Assembly (NCBI GenBank): GCA_934102335.1
Contig: CAKOSP010000003.1
Span: 80,219 to 144,218 of the forward strand
Source of the DNA: an uncultured Bacilli bacterium
GTDB taxonomy: Bacteria; Bacillota_I; Bacilli_A; RF39; UBA660
Length of the DNA stretch: 64,000 nucleotides
Direction: 5' to 3'
The notes under the pieces are model-generated. The model saw nothing but the letters and a program-made list of their open reading frames with translations. It was not told the DNA's origin and searched no databases. Positions 36,765 to 45,809 of the stretch are shown one piece after another. Numbering within the stretch: the stretch's first letter is position 1; every line of letters begins with the position of its first letter. A program made the position numbers and the translations under genes.

Positions 36765-37726
36765 TTTATCACCCACTTTGGTTCATTTTGTGCAACTAAC
36801 TCTATTTGTTCTAATAATTTATTTTCTAATTCCTTATTTTTATATTCAAATCTAACTTTAATATTTTCCTTTAAAAACTTCAAAGCAGATACTTTATTAA
36901 TTCGATACAAATCAACATATTTATTTAATACCAAACCTTCAAATTTCTTTAAATCATTTTTCTTAAACACATATTTATGTTTTATAAATTTAATAAGTTT
37001 TTTATATTCTTTATTATATTTATATACTCTATTTCCATAATCTATGTAAACTAAATAACCATATTGATCCAAATCTTTTTCAAAAATAAATTTCTGAGCT
37101 TGTCTAAAAGATGTAAAACTTCCACTATAAATATAATCTTGTTCTTTATAGGTATCTAATTTATAATCTTCATGAATAATAGACTGTTTTTTTAACTTAA
37201 CCAATAACTCTTCTTTTTCAATATTATAATTCTTATTAAAAATATTTATTAATTCTTCAGTTTTTACTATACCAAAGACATTTATAATACCCTTTATAAA
37301 ACTAAGTTTATCATTCCAATTCACAATTACCTTATAATTATTTTTATTTACTGATTTAACCAATTCTTTTTTGATATCAGAATATATATAATAAAACTCT
37401 CCAGACGACTTAATTTTTTTATATCCCAAATTGTATTTTAATAATAAACTAAATAAACTAAGTTCATTCATTTCTAACAAACTAGATTTAAAAATCTTAA
37501 TTTTAAGTATTTTTTTTAAACTTTTATATTCTTCTTTCGTAAGTTCTTTTACAAAACTATCTAAATAAACACGAATATTTTTTAAAAATAAATCTATTTT
37601 ATCTTCTTTTTTTAAATTCTTATAAGAAACTTCATCATTATTTAAAATAGTAAATTCATTTATAATTGAATCAATTTCTTTAATCGTTTTACTTTCTAAA
37701 AGATTTTTAAACGATTGTTTTCCCAT
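36761..37726 (-). CDS. Hypothetical protein coupled to the pilin-like gene
   Basis: I do not recognise this protein of 321 aa (from the ATG at 37726 with its GGTGAAA site; five residues longer if the upstream frame is used). It is soluble, very rich in Lys, Leu and Ile, and mostly helical. A strand-containing section lies in the middle (YIYSGSFTSFRQAQKFIFEKD). Its stop overlaps the start of the pilin-like gene by 4 nt. No motif suggests an enzyme. A link to pilin biology is only positional. Confidence 0.5.
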   Translation of the reverse strand: MGKQSFKNLLESKTIKEIDSIINEFTILNNDEVSYKNLKKEDKIDLFLKNIRVYLDSFVKELTKEEYKSLKKILKIKIFKSSLLEMNELSLFSLLLKYNLGYKKIKSSGEFYYIYSDIKKELVKSVNKNNYKVIVNWNDKLSFIKGIINVFGIVKTEELINIFNKNYNIEKEELLVKLKKQSIIHEDYKLDTYKEQDYIYSGSFTSFRQAQKFIFEKDLDQYGYLVYIDYGNRVYKYNKEYKKLIKFIKHKYVFKKNDLKKFEGLVLNKYVDLYRINKVSALKFLKENIKVRFEYKNKELENKLLEQIELVAQNEPKWVIK

Positions 37727-37820
37727 TTTCACCACGTCCATACAATATTATATAGTATTTTATGCTTTTTTTAAAGTATTTTCCAAGTAAATTACTAAAC
37801 ATAAATATATAAAATTACAC

Positions 37821-37845
37821 AAAAAAAGAACTATATGTTCTTTTT
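37821..37845 (-). terminator. Terminator of the CotD-like gene
   Basis: AAAAAGAAC/GTTCTTTTT hairpin with a T-run on the minus strand, just after the stop. Confidence 0.75.
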
Positions 37846-37853
37846 AAGTTCAA

Positions 37854-38174
37854 TTAACAGCATCTACCATCATAAACATTTGCACACACATTTTCTTCAC
37901 AAGAACTAAAACATGGAGTGTATGTATGTCTATAAATATGATGATTAATTATTCTGGTATTACATGGAATAATATGTGGAACTTCATAGTTTATATATCT
38001 ATGGCATACTCTCTCTTGAGGACATTCATGAATTGGATCACAAACCATACCACATTGTGACATTTGCATATCACAACATCCCATATCTTTATATCCAAAG
38101 TTTTCTTCTTTCATAGATTTTGTACCAGTGGTTTTATCAAAATTCATTGTATTAGTATCAAAATAATTATTCAT
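37854..38174 (-). CDS. CotD-like inner spore coat protein
   Basis: CotD is a small His- and Cys-rich protein of the Bacillus spore coat. The 106-aa product has the matching layout: a polar N-terminus, a Cys/Met-rich stretch (GCCDMQMSQCGMVCDP), then HRYINYEVPHIIPCNTRIINHHIYRHTYTP (given in part: VPHIIPCNTR, INHHIYRHTY), and Cys at the C-terminus. No signal peptide is present. The frame opens at a GTG, but the AAAGGGTG site fits the ATG at 38174. It is monocistronic with its own terminator. The family is supported by pattern and composition, not by a long match. Confidence 0.72.
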   Translation of the reverse strand: MNNYFDTNTMNFDKTTGTKSMKEENFGYKDMGCCDMQMSQCGMVCDPIHECPQERVCHRYINYEVPHIIPCNTRIINHHIYRHTYTPCFSSCEENVCANVYDGRCC

Positions 38175-38226
38175 AATATACACACCCTTTCCTAGTGTAT
38201 ATTATTCTAAACTAAATTATGGTGTT

Positions 38227-38249
38227 AAAAAAAATGCCTATAAAGGCAT
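38227..38249 (-). terminator. Terminator of rodZ-like-pgsA
   Basis: ATGCCT/AGGCAT stem, four-base loop and eight T on the minus strand. Confidence 0.8.
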
Positions 38250-38250
38250 C

Positions 38251-38844
38251 TTATTTATCATTTATAAAATATTTTTTAGTATTATAAAAATACTGACATC
38301 CTGAAATTATAGACATTATTGTAGCTATTATTAATAAAAATGTAGCTAAATCAAAATTGATAAGTTCAAAAGGCATGTTATAAAAAAATGTTAATGTTAA
38401 ACCGCACATCATACAAACAGTTTTTATTTTACCTGCTATTGAAGCTGCTACAACTTTTCCTTTATTACCAGACATCATTTTACATGTATCAACTATTATA
38501 TCCCTAGTAATTATTATAACGGGAATCACAACCGGTATAAATCTTTCGTACGCTAATATAATCAAAACCCCATTAACTAAGATTTTATCTGCTATAGCAT
38601 CAGTTACTTTACCAAAATCTGTAACCATGTTTCTACTTCTAGCAATATAACCATCTAAAAAGTCCGATACTGAAGCGACTAAAAATATAATTCCAGCAAT
38701 TATATATTTTAAACTTACCATGGTGTTACCCACTAAGTATACTGGAAAATTTAAATTAATAGCTTCCCAAGGTACTAATAATAAAACCAGTAGTATTATA
38801 GCTAAAATTATTCTTGTAACTGTTATTTTATTTGCTAAATTCAT
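38251..38844 (-). CDS. pgsA: CDP-diacylglycerol-glycerol-3-phosphate 3-phosphatidyltransferase
   Basis: PgsA makes phosphatidylglycerol phosphate, the first step to phosphatidylglycerol. The 197-aa membrane protein has the CDP-alcohol phosphatidyltransferase motif D-x2-D-G-x2-A-R-x8-G-x3-D-x3-D as DFLDGYIARSRNMVTDFGKVTDAIAD (shown in part). About five membrane helices are visible. It starts 2 nt after the RodZ-like gene, which is the Bacillus ymfM-pgsA order, and ends at a terminator. Confidence 0.94.
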   Translation of the reverse strand: MNLANKITVTRIILAIILLVLLLVPWEAINLNFPVYLVGNTMVSLKYIIAGIIFLVASVSDFLDGYIARSRNMVTDFGKVTDAIADKILVNGVLIILAYERFIPVVIPVIIITRDIIVDTCKMMSGNKGKVVAASIAGKIKTVCMMCGLTLTFFYNMPFELINFDLATFLLIIATIMSIISGCQYFYNTKKYFINDK

Positions 38845-38846
38845 AA

Positions 38847-39317
38847 TCAGCCCCTATAACTTATAGTAGATGTTACCCTACTACCCACTGTAACCTGTTT
38901 TACACTCCATAAAACTGCTAAAAATACCAATATTATCGTAAGTACTATTACTAAAACATAATACCATTTACCAAACATTTTTTCTTTAGTATACGGAGAT
39001 AAAACTTTATTTTCTTTGCTTAGGCTTTTCTTTTGTAATTCAATTGTTTTTTCTAGTTCTTTTACTGGAATTCTTGATGTATATTCAAAAATATATTCAT
39101 TAAATTCATCCACTAATTTATCAGCATCTAAACCTAAGTATTTCGCATAATTTGTAATATAGGTTTTAAGCTCCAAAACATCTTTAAAAGCCCCTATTTT
39201 ACCATCTTCAATATTTTGTAAAATTAACTCACTTAAACCTAAATCTTTGCTGGCTTCCGATATGCTAACCCCTGACGACTCACGTTCTTCACGTAAGGAT
39301 AAGCCAATCTCGTCCAA
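38847..39317 (-). CDS. RodZ/YmfM-like helix-turn-helix membrane protein
   Basis: RodZ links cell-shape machinery to the membrane. The 156-aa protein has an N-terminal Cro-like helix-turn-helix (LREERESSGVSISEASKDLG, residues 7-27), the RodZ-typical ILQNIEDGKI and TYITNYAKYLGLDADKLV, then one membrane helix (about 118-140) and a very short outside tail. It is thus the short Bacillota version without the C-terminal domain. It lies directly before pgsA. Its upstream neighbour is the RNase P RNA gene. Confidence 0.85.
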   Translation of the reverse strand: MDEIGLSLREERESSGVSISEASKDLGLSELILQNIEDGKIGAFKDVLELKTYITNYAKYLGLDADKLVDEFNEYIFEYTSRIPVKELEKTIELQKKSLSKENKVLSPYTKEKMFGKWYYVLVIVLTIILVFLAVLWSVKQVTVGSRVTSTISYRG

Positions 39318-39356
39318 AATAATTCACTCCTTTTAATAGTATATAAATATAACAAA

Positions 39357-39698
39357 AAAATCTTATAAGCCATGTTCTGTACTTATTAAAAAATAAGCGG
39401 CAAATATTTATCTATAACCGAAATTATCCTTTACTCCGTTTTATTCCTTCGTAAAAGCTCCCCTACCAATTTTGGGTTTCTCGCTTGCGGGGTTTACCAC
39501 GTTCCACCTTACTCGTTTCCAAGTAAGCTCGTCTCTTTGGCACTTTTATACCTAATAAAACCATTTAAGGTTTCCTCAGAGCCGTTAGCTTTCGCTACTC
39601 TAGATTATTTTTTCTCTAGACACAAACACTACAAACATCACAGTTTGTGCGAGCATGGACTTTCCTCTGCATATAAGTTATGCAGCATTTGCCAAGAT
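39357..39698 (-). ncRNA. rnpB: RNase P RNA, Bacillus (B) type
   Basis: RNase P RNA trims the 5' leader of tRNA precursors. On the minus strand the 5' part has GAGGAAAGTCCATGCTCGCAC (39645-39668, given in part), a near-universal signature, and the 3' part has ACAGAA-CATGGCTTAT. Ends pair as P1: AAAATCTT with AAGATTTT. A run of T after P1 (39354-39360) makes the terminator. The 5' end abuts the gpsB stop. Ends are estimated to within a few bases. Confidence 0.95.
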
Positions 39699-39699
39699 T

Positions 39700-40026
39700 T
39701 TATTCATTAGATCCGTATACTATCTTTTCTAGTTGAGAAATTCTTTTAAGAAGATCTACATTACTTATTTGTTTTACTGTTTCTCTTGAAGTAGTTTCAA
39801 CCTCAGCATTCAATCTTCTTATCTCTTGTTTTAATTTCATATTATCTTCAGTAAGATTTTTTATTTCTTGATCCTTACTTTTAATAATATTTATGTATTC
39901 TGAATAATCTCTAATAACCATATCAAGATATTTATCTACTTCTTGAGGCCTATAACCCCTAGCATCAATCTTAAATTCATGTTCCAATATCTCTTGAGGA
40001 GTTAAATAAATACGTTCATTATACAT
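39700..40026 (-). CDS. gpsB: Cell division regulator GpsB
   Basis: GpsB shuttles class A PBPs between the side wall and septum. The 108-aa protein has the DivIVA-type N-domain with LTPQEILEHEFKIDARGYRPQEVDKYLD (given in part) including the conserved F-K-I-D and G-Y-x-x-x-E-V-D, a coiled coil, and a C-terminal trimer part LLKRISQLEKIVYG. It lies next to rnpB on one side and recU-pbp on the other, the Bacillus neighbourhood, which supports GpsB over DivIVA. It has a consensus promoter at 40052-40080. Confidence 0.94.
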   Translation of the reverse strand: MYNERIYLTPQEILEHEFKIDARGYRPQEVDKYLDMVIRDYSEYINIIKSKDQEIKNLTEDNMKLKQEIRRLNAEVETTSRETVKQISNVDLLKRISQLEKIVYGSNE

Positions 40027-40051
40027 TTAAAACACCTTCCAACTAACAAAA

Positions 40052-40080
40052 ATTATATCAGTTTTGAATTATTTCGTCAA
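40052..40080 (-). promoter_or_regulatory. Promoter of gpsB
   Basis: TTGACG (40075-40080), 17 nt, TATAAT (40052-40057) on the minus strand; the -35 lies within the small ORF at 40058-40159. Confidence 0.8.
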
Positions 40081-40159
40081 TAGCACCCATCCCCTCCTTA
40101 ATCAGGCATAAATCTATTTTTTCTAATATGTCATTTAATATATAATCAACTCTTAGCAT
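40058..40159 (-). CDS. Possible small ORF, 33 aa, before gpsB
   Basis: ATG at 40157-40159 with an AGGTGA site five bases upstream opens MLRVDYILNDILEKIDLCLI and ends in TGA at 40058. The peptide is a plausible amphipathic helix. The gpsB promoter overlaps its 3' end, so it may be a separate short message. No family is recognised. Confidence 0.4.
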   Translation of the reverse strand: MLRVDYILNDILEKIDLCLIKEGMGAIDEIIQN

Positions 40160-40286
40160 AATATCACCTACTATATTTTATGCTATTTTTCATATTCTGT
40201 GCAGATAAATGACAAATTTAGACATTTTTATTATCAATAAATATCAAAAATTATTTTACATGTGATATAATTAATTTGGTGATTAT

Positions 40287-40835
40287 GTGAATTATCCAAA
40301 CAATATAAAAAAAAATACAATTAAAAAAACAGTCACCTACGGCAACCGTGGAATGAACTTAGAAAGTATTATTAATCAAGCAAATGAGTATTATATAGAA
40401 CAAGACTTAGCTATTATTTATAAAAAGCCCACACCTATTGGAATATCAAAATTTGATTATACGACAAAAAAAATTACTGAAGCTTTTTTTAAAGAACAAT
40501 CAACATTAGATTATAATGGCATATACAAAGGAAAATATATTGAATTTGACGCTAAAGAAACCAAAAATAAAACATCATTTCCTTTAAATAATATTCACGA
40601 GCATCAAATTAAGCATATGAAAAACATTTTAAATCATGGTGGAATATGCTTTTTAATAATAGCAATTAATGAAAGATTCTATATGTTAAGTGCAAAGAAA
40701 ATATTTACATTTTTAAAAAATAATGAAAGAAAAAGTATTCCTTATATATATATACAAGAAAATGGCTTTGAAATTACATATAATTATTTAAAAGGTTTAG
40801 ATTATATAAAGGGATTAAAAAGGATGGATGATTAA
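40287..40835 (+). CDS. recU: Holliday junction resolvase RecU
   Basis: RecU cuts Holliday junctions in Bacillota. The 182-aa protein has the conserved YGNRGMNLESIINQANEYY start, YKKPTPIGI, the nuclease core DYNGIYKGKYIEFDAKETKN (Asp, Glu, Lys catalytic set; in part) and HQIKHMKNI. It starts at GTG (40287) after GGTGAT; an ATG two bases before is out of frame. Its stop overlaps the PBP start (TAATGA), giving the recU-pbp operon of Bacillus, divergent from gpsB. Confidence 0.95.
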   Translation: MNYPNNIKKNTIKKTVTYGNRGMNLESIINQANEYYIEQDLAIIYKKPTPIGISKFDYTTKKITEAFFKEQSTLDYNGIYKGKYIEFDAKETKNKTSFPLNNIHEHQIKHMKNILNHGGICFLIIAINERFYMLSAKKIFTFLKNNERKSIPYIYIQENGFEITYNYLKGLDYIKGLKRMDD

Positions 40836-43357
40836 TGAAAAAAATTGTTAAATCAAAAAAAACAAACGCAAGTGAAAAAAAACATCATGGTAAAAACTTT
40901 ATTTTAAGTGTCATAATGATAATATTAATATCTATAGCATCTTTGGTTTTAGTATTTTCATTTTACATTATAATAACATCACCAGATTTTGATAAAGAAT
41001 TACTATATTCCAAAGAATCAAGTGTAATATACGATATTAACGGTGAAGAATTAGCAAGAATTGGCGTTGATAATCGTAAATTAGTTACATATGATCAATT
41101 ACCTCAAGTTTTGGTAGATGCCCTGGTAGCTACTGAAGACTCACGTTTCTTTCAACATAATGGAGTTGATGGAGCAAGATTTATGAAAGCATCTTTTGGA
41201 CAATTACTTGGTAAAAAAGATTCTGGTGGAGCTTCAACTTTAACCATGCAAGTCGTAAAAAACACCTATACTGGTAAGCAATCCAAAGGTATAAAAGGAA
41301 TTGTTCGTAAATTTAAAGACATTTATATGGCTGTCTTTAAAATAGAAAGTTCTTATACAAAAGAAGAAATAATTGAATTTTACGTTAATTCTCAATGGTT
41401 CACACCTGGTAATTTAAATTATGAAAGTATATCTGGTATAGAACAAGCCTGTGAATACTACTTTGGAAAATCTGTTTCTGATTTAACTTTAGCTGAAGCT
41501 TCAGTTATGGCAGGAATGTTCCAAAATCCAATTTTATATAATCCATACAAAAATCCCGAAAATGCAAAAAAAAGACAAGATACAGTACTTACACTAATGG
41601 TAAGACATGGTTATATTACTAAAGAAGAAAAAGAAATTGCTCAAAAAATTCCTATTCAATCACTATTAAAAGCTGATAATCAAACATCTACAAATATGTA
41701 TCAAGCTGATATAGATTATATAGTTCAAGAAGTTACAAATAAAACCAAAGTTAATCCATATCAAACAGCAATGCAAATTTATTCAACTATCGATCCAAAA
41801 GTTCAATCTGTACTTTATAGCTTAGAAAATGGAGAAATTTATAAATTCCCTAACGATTACTTACAAGAAGGAATAGCAATAACTAGTGTTGAAAATGGTT
41901 CAATAGTTGCTTTATCTGGAGGAAGAAATTATCAAGCTAAAGGTTTAAATCGTGCTACTGATATCAAAAGACAACCAGGATCTACTGCCAAAGTTATATT
42001 TGACTACGGCCCTTATATTGAATATTTAAATGGGTCTACTTACACTCCACTTTTAGATGAACAAACAACTTATTCAAACGGAACACCTATTAAAAATGCT
42101 GATGGAACATATTATGGTTTAATGACAATGCGTAATGCTTTAATTAATTCCAGAAATATCCCAGCACTAAGAGCTTTCAAAGCAGTAGAAAACGATAATA
42201 TTGAAAACATTAAAAACTTTGCCCACAGCTTAGGAATTGATTATGGAAAAGATTTATACGAATCTGCTTCTATTGGTGGATTTGATGGTGTAAGTCCTTT
42301 ACAAATGAGTGCTGCATACGCTGCTTTTGCTCGAGGAGGATATTATATTGAACCTTATTCAGTAACCAAAGTAATATATGAAAACGGCGAAGAAGAAAAC
42401 TTTAAATATTCCCAAGAACGAGTTATGAGTGAAGAAACAGCTTACATGGTTACAGACATGTTAGTAAGTACAGCAAACTCTGGTGTTGGTGGTGTTACAA
42501 TAAGTGGTGCTGATATTGGTGCTAAATCAGGTACAACAACTATTGATAAAGCTAAAATAAGTGATTTAAATATTCCAGCAAGTTCAATTCAAGATTCTTG
42601 GAATATTACCTTCTCTTGTAAATATGCAACTGCTCTTTGGTTAGGTTATGACCGTACTACAAAAGAACATTATTTAACAATCGCTTTAGCTAATCCTGCA
42701 AGAAAAGCAGTTATGAAAGCTGTAGGTACAAGAATATATTCTAAATCCGATGGCAAATTTGGCAAACCTAGTGGAGTTATTGAAAGTCAAGTTGAACTTG
42801 AAACATTCCCTCCTCAACTACCAAGTGAAAACACTCCTTCTAATTTAATAATAACCGAATTATTTAAAGAAGGTACAGAGCCTACTGAAGTGTCAACAAG
42901 ATTCTCACAATTAAATAATGTAACAAACGCTAAAGCTGAGGTTAAAAATAATATTATAAATATATCTTGGAATGCAATTGATACTCCAGATGCCATAAAT
43001 AATAATTACTTATCAAATTTCTTCAATGAGCATTATGAAGAAAGTGCCTCAAAATATTATGAAAAACGTTTAAATTATAACAGTTCTTATATTGGAACAT
43101 TAGAATATCAAATATACTTAGATAATAATGGCTCACTTACTCTATTAGGATCTACGGATTCAACAAGTTATAGTTACACAGCACCTAATAATGGTGAATA
43201 TAAACTTGTTATAAAATCAGCATATACAATATTTAAATCTAATATGAGTAGTGGAACAAGTGTTAGTGCAACTGTATCAAATAATATAAGCCCTATCACT
43301 CCTGGAGATCCAACATTACCTGAACAACCAGATAATAACGAAAATAATGATTTATAA
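40835..43357 (+). CDS. ponA: Class A penicillin-binding protein (PBP1-like)
   Basis: Class A PBPs polymerise and cross-link peptidoglycan. Order of parts: short cytoplasmic tail, membrane helix (about 22-46), GT51 glycosyltransferase domain with EDSRFFQHNGVD and GGASTLTMQVVKN, and transpeptidase with SxxK in QPGSTAKV, SRN in NSRNIPAL and KSGTT. A C-terminal Fn3-like domain (AEVKNNIINISWNAID onwards) and a Pro/Asn-rich tail close the 840-aa protein. It overlaps recU and, like Bacillus ponA, faces gpsB, its known regulator. Confidence 0.94.
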   Translation: MKKIVKSKKTNASEKKHHGKNFILSVIMIILISIASLVLVFSFYIIITSPDFDKELLYSKESSVIYDINGEELARIGVDNRKLVTYDQLPQVLVDALVATEDSRFFQHNGVDGARFMKASFGQLLGKKDSGGASTLTMQVVKNTYTGKQSKGIKGIVRKFKDIYMAVFKIESSYTKEEIIEFYVNSQWFTPGNLNYESISGIEQACEYYFGKSVSDLTLAEASVMAGMFQNPILYNPYKNPENAKKRQDTVLTLMVRHGYITKEEKEIAQKIPIQSLLKADNQTSTNMYQADIDYIVQEVTNKTKVNPYQTAMQIYSTIDPKVQSVLYSLENGEIYKFPNDYLQEGIAITSVENGSIVALSGGRNYQAKGLNRATDIKRQPGSTAKVIFDYGPYIEYLNGSTYTPLLDEQTTYSNGTPIKNADGTYYGLMTMRNALINSRNIPALRAFKAVENDNIENIKNFAHSLGIDYGKDLYESASIGGFDGVSPLQMSAAYAAFARGGYYIEPYSVTKVIYENGEEENFKYSQERVMSEETAYMVTDMLVSTANSGVGGVTISGADIGAKSGTTTIDKAKISDLNIPASSIQDSWNITFSCKYATALWLGYDRTTKEHYLTIALANPARKAVMKAVGTRIYSKSDGKFGKPSGVIESQVELETFPPQLPSENTPSNLIITELFKEGTEPTEVSTRFSQLNNVTNAKAEVKNNIINISWNAIDTPDAINNNYLSNFFNEHYEESASKYYEKRLNYNSSYIGTLEYQIYLDNNGSLTLLGSTDSTSYSYTAPNNGEYKLVIKSAYTIFKSNMSSGTSVSATVSNNISPITPGDPTLPEQPDNNENNDL

Positions 43358-43363
43358 AAACTA

Positions 43364-43394
43364 AAAAAGTTAATTGATTATCAATTAACTTTTT
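43364..43394. terminator. Bidirectional terminator between the PBP gene and nth
   Basis: Perfect 14-bp arms (AAAAAGTTAATTGA and its complement) around a 3-nt loop; it overlaps the nth stop. Confidence 0.85.
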
Positions 43395-44008
43395 GTTTTG
43401 TTACAAAATCCCTCAAAAGGACACTCACTACACTTTGGACCTCTTGATTTACAAATATATCTTCCAAATAAAATCATCTGATCATTAACTTTATTCCATG
43501 TGTCTTTATTAAAATATTTGCATAACTTCTTTTCAATTTTTAAAACGTCATCTGTTTCTTTAGCTATACCAAATATTTTAGAGATTCTGCTAACATGAGT
43601 ATCAACAGCAAAAGATGGAACATTATATAAATTTGCCAAAACCACATTTGTAGTCTTCCTCCCTACTCCAGGTAAGGTTTCTAAATAATTTCTATCATTT
43701 GGCACAATTCCATTACAATCTTCAGTAAGTCTTTCTGCTATTTGTTTTACAAATACGGATTTTTTTTGATACATACCAACCGGCTTTATTATTTTTTTTA
43801 TATCTGTAAGTGGAGCATCCTCCAATTTAAAAATATCATATTTAGAAAATAAAATCGGTGTAATCATATTAACTCTTTTATCTGTAGATTGAGCGGATAA
43901 CATTGTGGCAATTAAAAGTTCATAATCTTTATTATATATTAATTCACATTTAGGATTAGGAAATAATGTATTTAACCCATCTAAAATAAAATCTCTATTC
44001 ATTATCAT
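43385..44008 (-). CDS. nth: Endonuclease III
   Basis: Nth removes oxidised pyrimidines and nicks the strand. The 207-aa protein has the helix-hairpin-helix ETLPGVGRKTTNVVLA (with catalytic Lys), the catalytic Asp in VDTHVSRISKI, and the C-terminal iron-sulfur cluster Cys-x6-Cys-x2-Cys-x5-Cys in CKSRGPKCSECPFEGFC. Its start overlaps the dnaD end by 14 nt. The dnaD-nth order is the same as in Bacillus. A second ATG two codons in is an equally possible start. Confidence 0.95.
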   Translation of the reverse strand: MIMNRDFILDGLNTLFPNPKCELIYNKDYELLIATMLSAQSTDKRVNMITPILFSKYDIFKLEDAPLTDIKKIIKPVGMYQKKSVFVKQIAERLTEDCNGIVPNDRNYLETLPGVGRKTTNVVLANLYNVPSFAVDTHVSRISKIFGIAKETDDVLKIEKKLCKYFNKDTWNKVNDQMILFGRYICKSRGPKCSECPFEGFCNKTKS

Positions 44009-44627
44009 CCAACCAATTATAATTTAAAATTTTAGTTTCACATAAAGTGCTTTCTGTATCATTATTATTTCTTAAATGATTGGTTACATCATTCATTGAT
44101 TTAAAGCCTTTTTTATGCCACTCAAACAAAACTTTATCAATATATCTTAAAGAAGGTACCCCATTATAAGAAGCTTCATTTAAAGCCCCTAAAATAAGTT
44201 CTTCTGAGAATCCCTTTTCAATCCAAGCTTTAATAACTTCATAATCCATTTCTGACAAAGTTCTTCCAAAAGATTCTTCAAACAAAGAAAATATATCTTT
44301 TTTATTTTGTTCTTTAATTTTAATTTTACTATCCTCAACTATTCCATTATAATAATTATCCAAATTAATATGTTCAATTACTTTACCAAAATTATTAGCA
44401 GAAGCATCAACACTAATTAAATTTTTTTCCAATAGTTTGCTAAAAGCTTCTAATACTACAGATTCATCCATTTTTAAAGTTTTAGCTATTGAAGGTACAT
44501 CAAATATAGCATCAAAAGAATTATCAAAATAAAGTAAAACTAAAAACTCTTCTAATGATAACTTTCTTTTTAAAGCTTCTTTAATAAATATAGATTCCAC
44601 TACTAGTTTTTTATTATCTTTATTCAT
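43995..44627 (-). CDS. dnaD: DNA replication protein DnaD
   Basis: DnaD acts with DnaB and DnaI to load the helicase. The 210-aa protein has an N-terminal winged helix (LSLEEFLVLLYFDNSFDAIFDVPSIAKTL, in part) and a C-terminal domain with FEESFGRTLSEMDYEVIKAWIE and EWHKKGFKSMNDV, the YxxxIxxxW-type end. It overlaps cca by 8 nt and nth by 14 nt, forming cca-dnaD-nth. With dnaB and dnaI in this window, the whole Bacillus-type loader is present. Confidence 0.93.
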   Translation of the reverse strand: MNKDNKKLVVESIFIKEALKRKLSLEEFLVLLYFDNSFDAIFDVPSIAKTLKMDESVVLEAFSKLLEKNLISVDASANNFGKVIEHINLDNYYNGIVEDSKIKIKEQNKKDIFSLFEESFGRTLSEMDYEVIKAWIEKGFSEELILGALNEASYNGVPSLRYIDKVLFEWHKKGFKSMNDVTNHLRNNNDTESTLCETKILNYNWLDDNE

Positions 44628-45714
44628 CTTGCCACATTCCTTTATTTTGTTTTAAATAATTAATTATATTTTTTTTGTCATTTTTTAACTCATGATTTAA
44701 AATTTTATCTATTAGATTTTGTCTTATAACTCCAATTTTTTTTGAAGGTTTAATTCCAAGCACATTAATTATATCACAAGTTAATATATTTAAATCCTTT
44801 TCATTTTTTATTGACATTTTTTTATAAATTTTATTAACATCTTTCTTAGTTATTCCTAAATATTCAGATGCTACACTATTTAAATAAAGTCCATATTTAA
44901 ATAATGTCTTTTCATTAATATTTCCAAATTCAATTAACTCTCTGAGCTTTATAATATAATTTTTTTCTACTTTTGTAAATGGTATTTTATTAGTTTCAAT
45001 TTGAGCCCACATCATATTTATATCACTACACTTAATAAGTACATCATAATCTAAACCTAAATATTTATTAAGATTTAATTTTTTAATCAATTCCATACCC
45101 TTTTTACAGTTATCACAAAGCAAAATTTTATTTATTTCTTCTTTAATTCTTTGTCCACTTAAATTTTCCACTAAATAAGGATTATTTTTTATAACTTGAA
45201 GTAATTCATTATCAATATCAAAATCTAACAAAGCGCTAAATCTAATTGCCCTAAGTATTCTTAAAGGATCTTCTTGAAGTTTACTTTGGACATCACCAAT
45301 AATTTTAATTTTCCTATTTTCAATATCTTTTATCCCATTTAATGGATCAATAATCTTTTCTTTTTCATTCATGCACAAAGCATTGATTGTAAAATCTCGC
45401 CTTTTTAAATCTTCTAATAAATTATTTATATAAATCAATTCTACTGGTTTTCGATTTTCATATTTAATTTCTTTACGATAAGTTGTAATATCAATGTTAT
45501 ATTGCTTAATTTTTAAGTTAAAGCCTCCATAACTATTAGAGTTGGTATTACTAGGAAAAATTTTATGTAAAACCTTTGGCAAGGCATTAGTGCATATATC
45601 AACATCACAAGTCTTTTTACCTAAAAGATAGTCTCTAACGTAACCACCAACTAAATAAGCTTCATAACCTTCATTCTGAATTTTTAAAAGTACATTTTTA
45701 ATTATTTTATCCAT
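44620..45714 (-). CDS. cca: CCA tRNA nucleotidyltransferase
   Basis: This enzyme adds or repairs the 3' CCA of tRNA. The head domain has YLVGGYVRDYLLGKKTCDVDI with the DxD metal pair, YRKEIKYENRKPVEL, and RRDFTINAL. The neck follows with EDPLRILRAIRFSALL. At 364 aa it is a little short compared with the Bacillus enzyme but has all catalytic motifs; there is no HD domain. tRNAs here encode CCA, so its role is repair. It leads cca-dnaD-nth. Confidence 0.93.
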   Translation of the reverse strand: MDKIIKNVLLKIQNEGYEAYLVGGYVRDYLLGKKTCDVDICTNALPKVLHKIFPSNTNSNSYGGFNLKIKQYNIDITTYRKEIKYENRKPVELIYINNLLEDLKRRDFTINALCMNEKEKIIDPLNGIKDIENRKIKIIGDVQSKLQEDPLRILRAIRFSALLDFDIDNELLQVIKNNPYLVENLSGQRIKEEINKILLCDNCKKGMELIKKLNLNKYLGLDYDVLIKCSDINMMWAQIETNKIPFTKVEKNYIIKLRELIEFGNINEKTLFKYGLYLNSVASEYLGITKKDVNKIYKKMSIKNEKDLNILTCDIINVLGIKPSKKIGVIRQNLIDKILNHELKNDKKNIINYLKQNKGMWQDE

Positions 45715-45783
45715 GATTATCCCAAATAATTATATCAAATTCTTAAAGACATTAAAACTTATTTTAAGTATTTTTAAACAATT

Positions 45784-45809
45784 AAAAAACATTATCCTAT
45801 GATAATGTT
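45784..45809 (-). terminator. Terminator of the 45808 gene
   Basis: AACATTATC/GATAATGTT stem, four-base loop and T-run on the minus strand. Confidence 0.75.
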
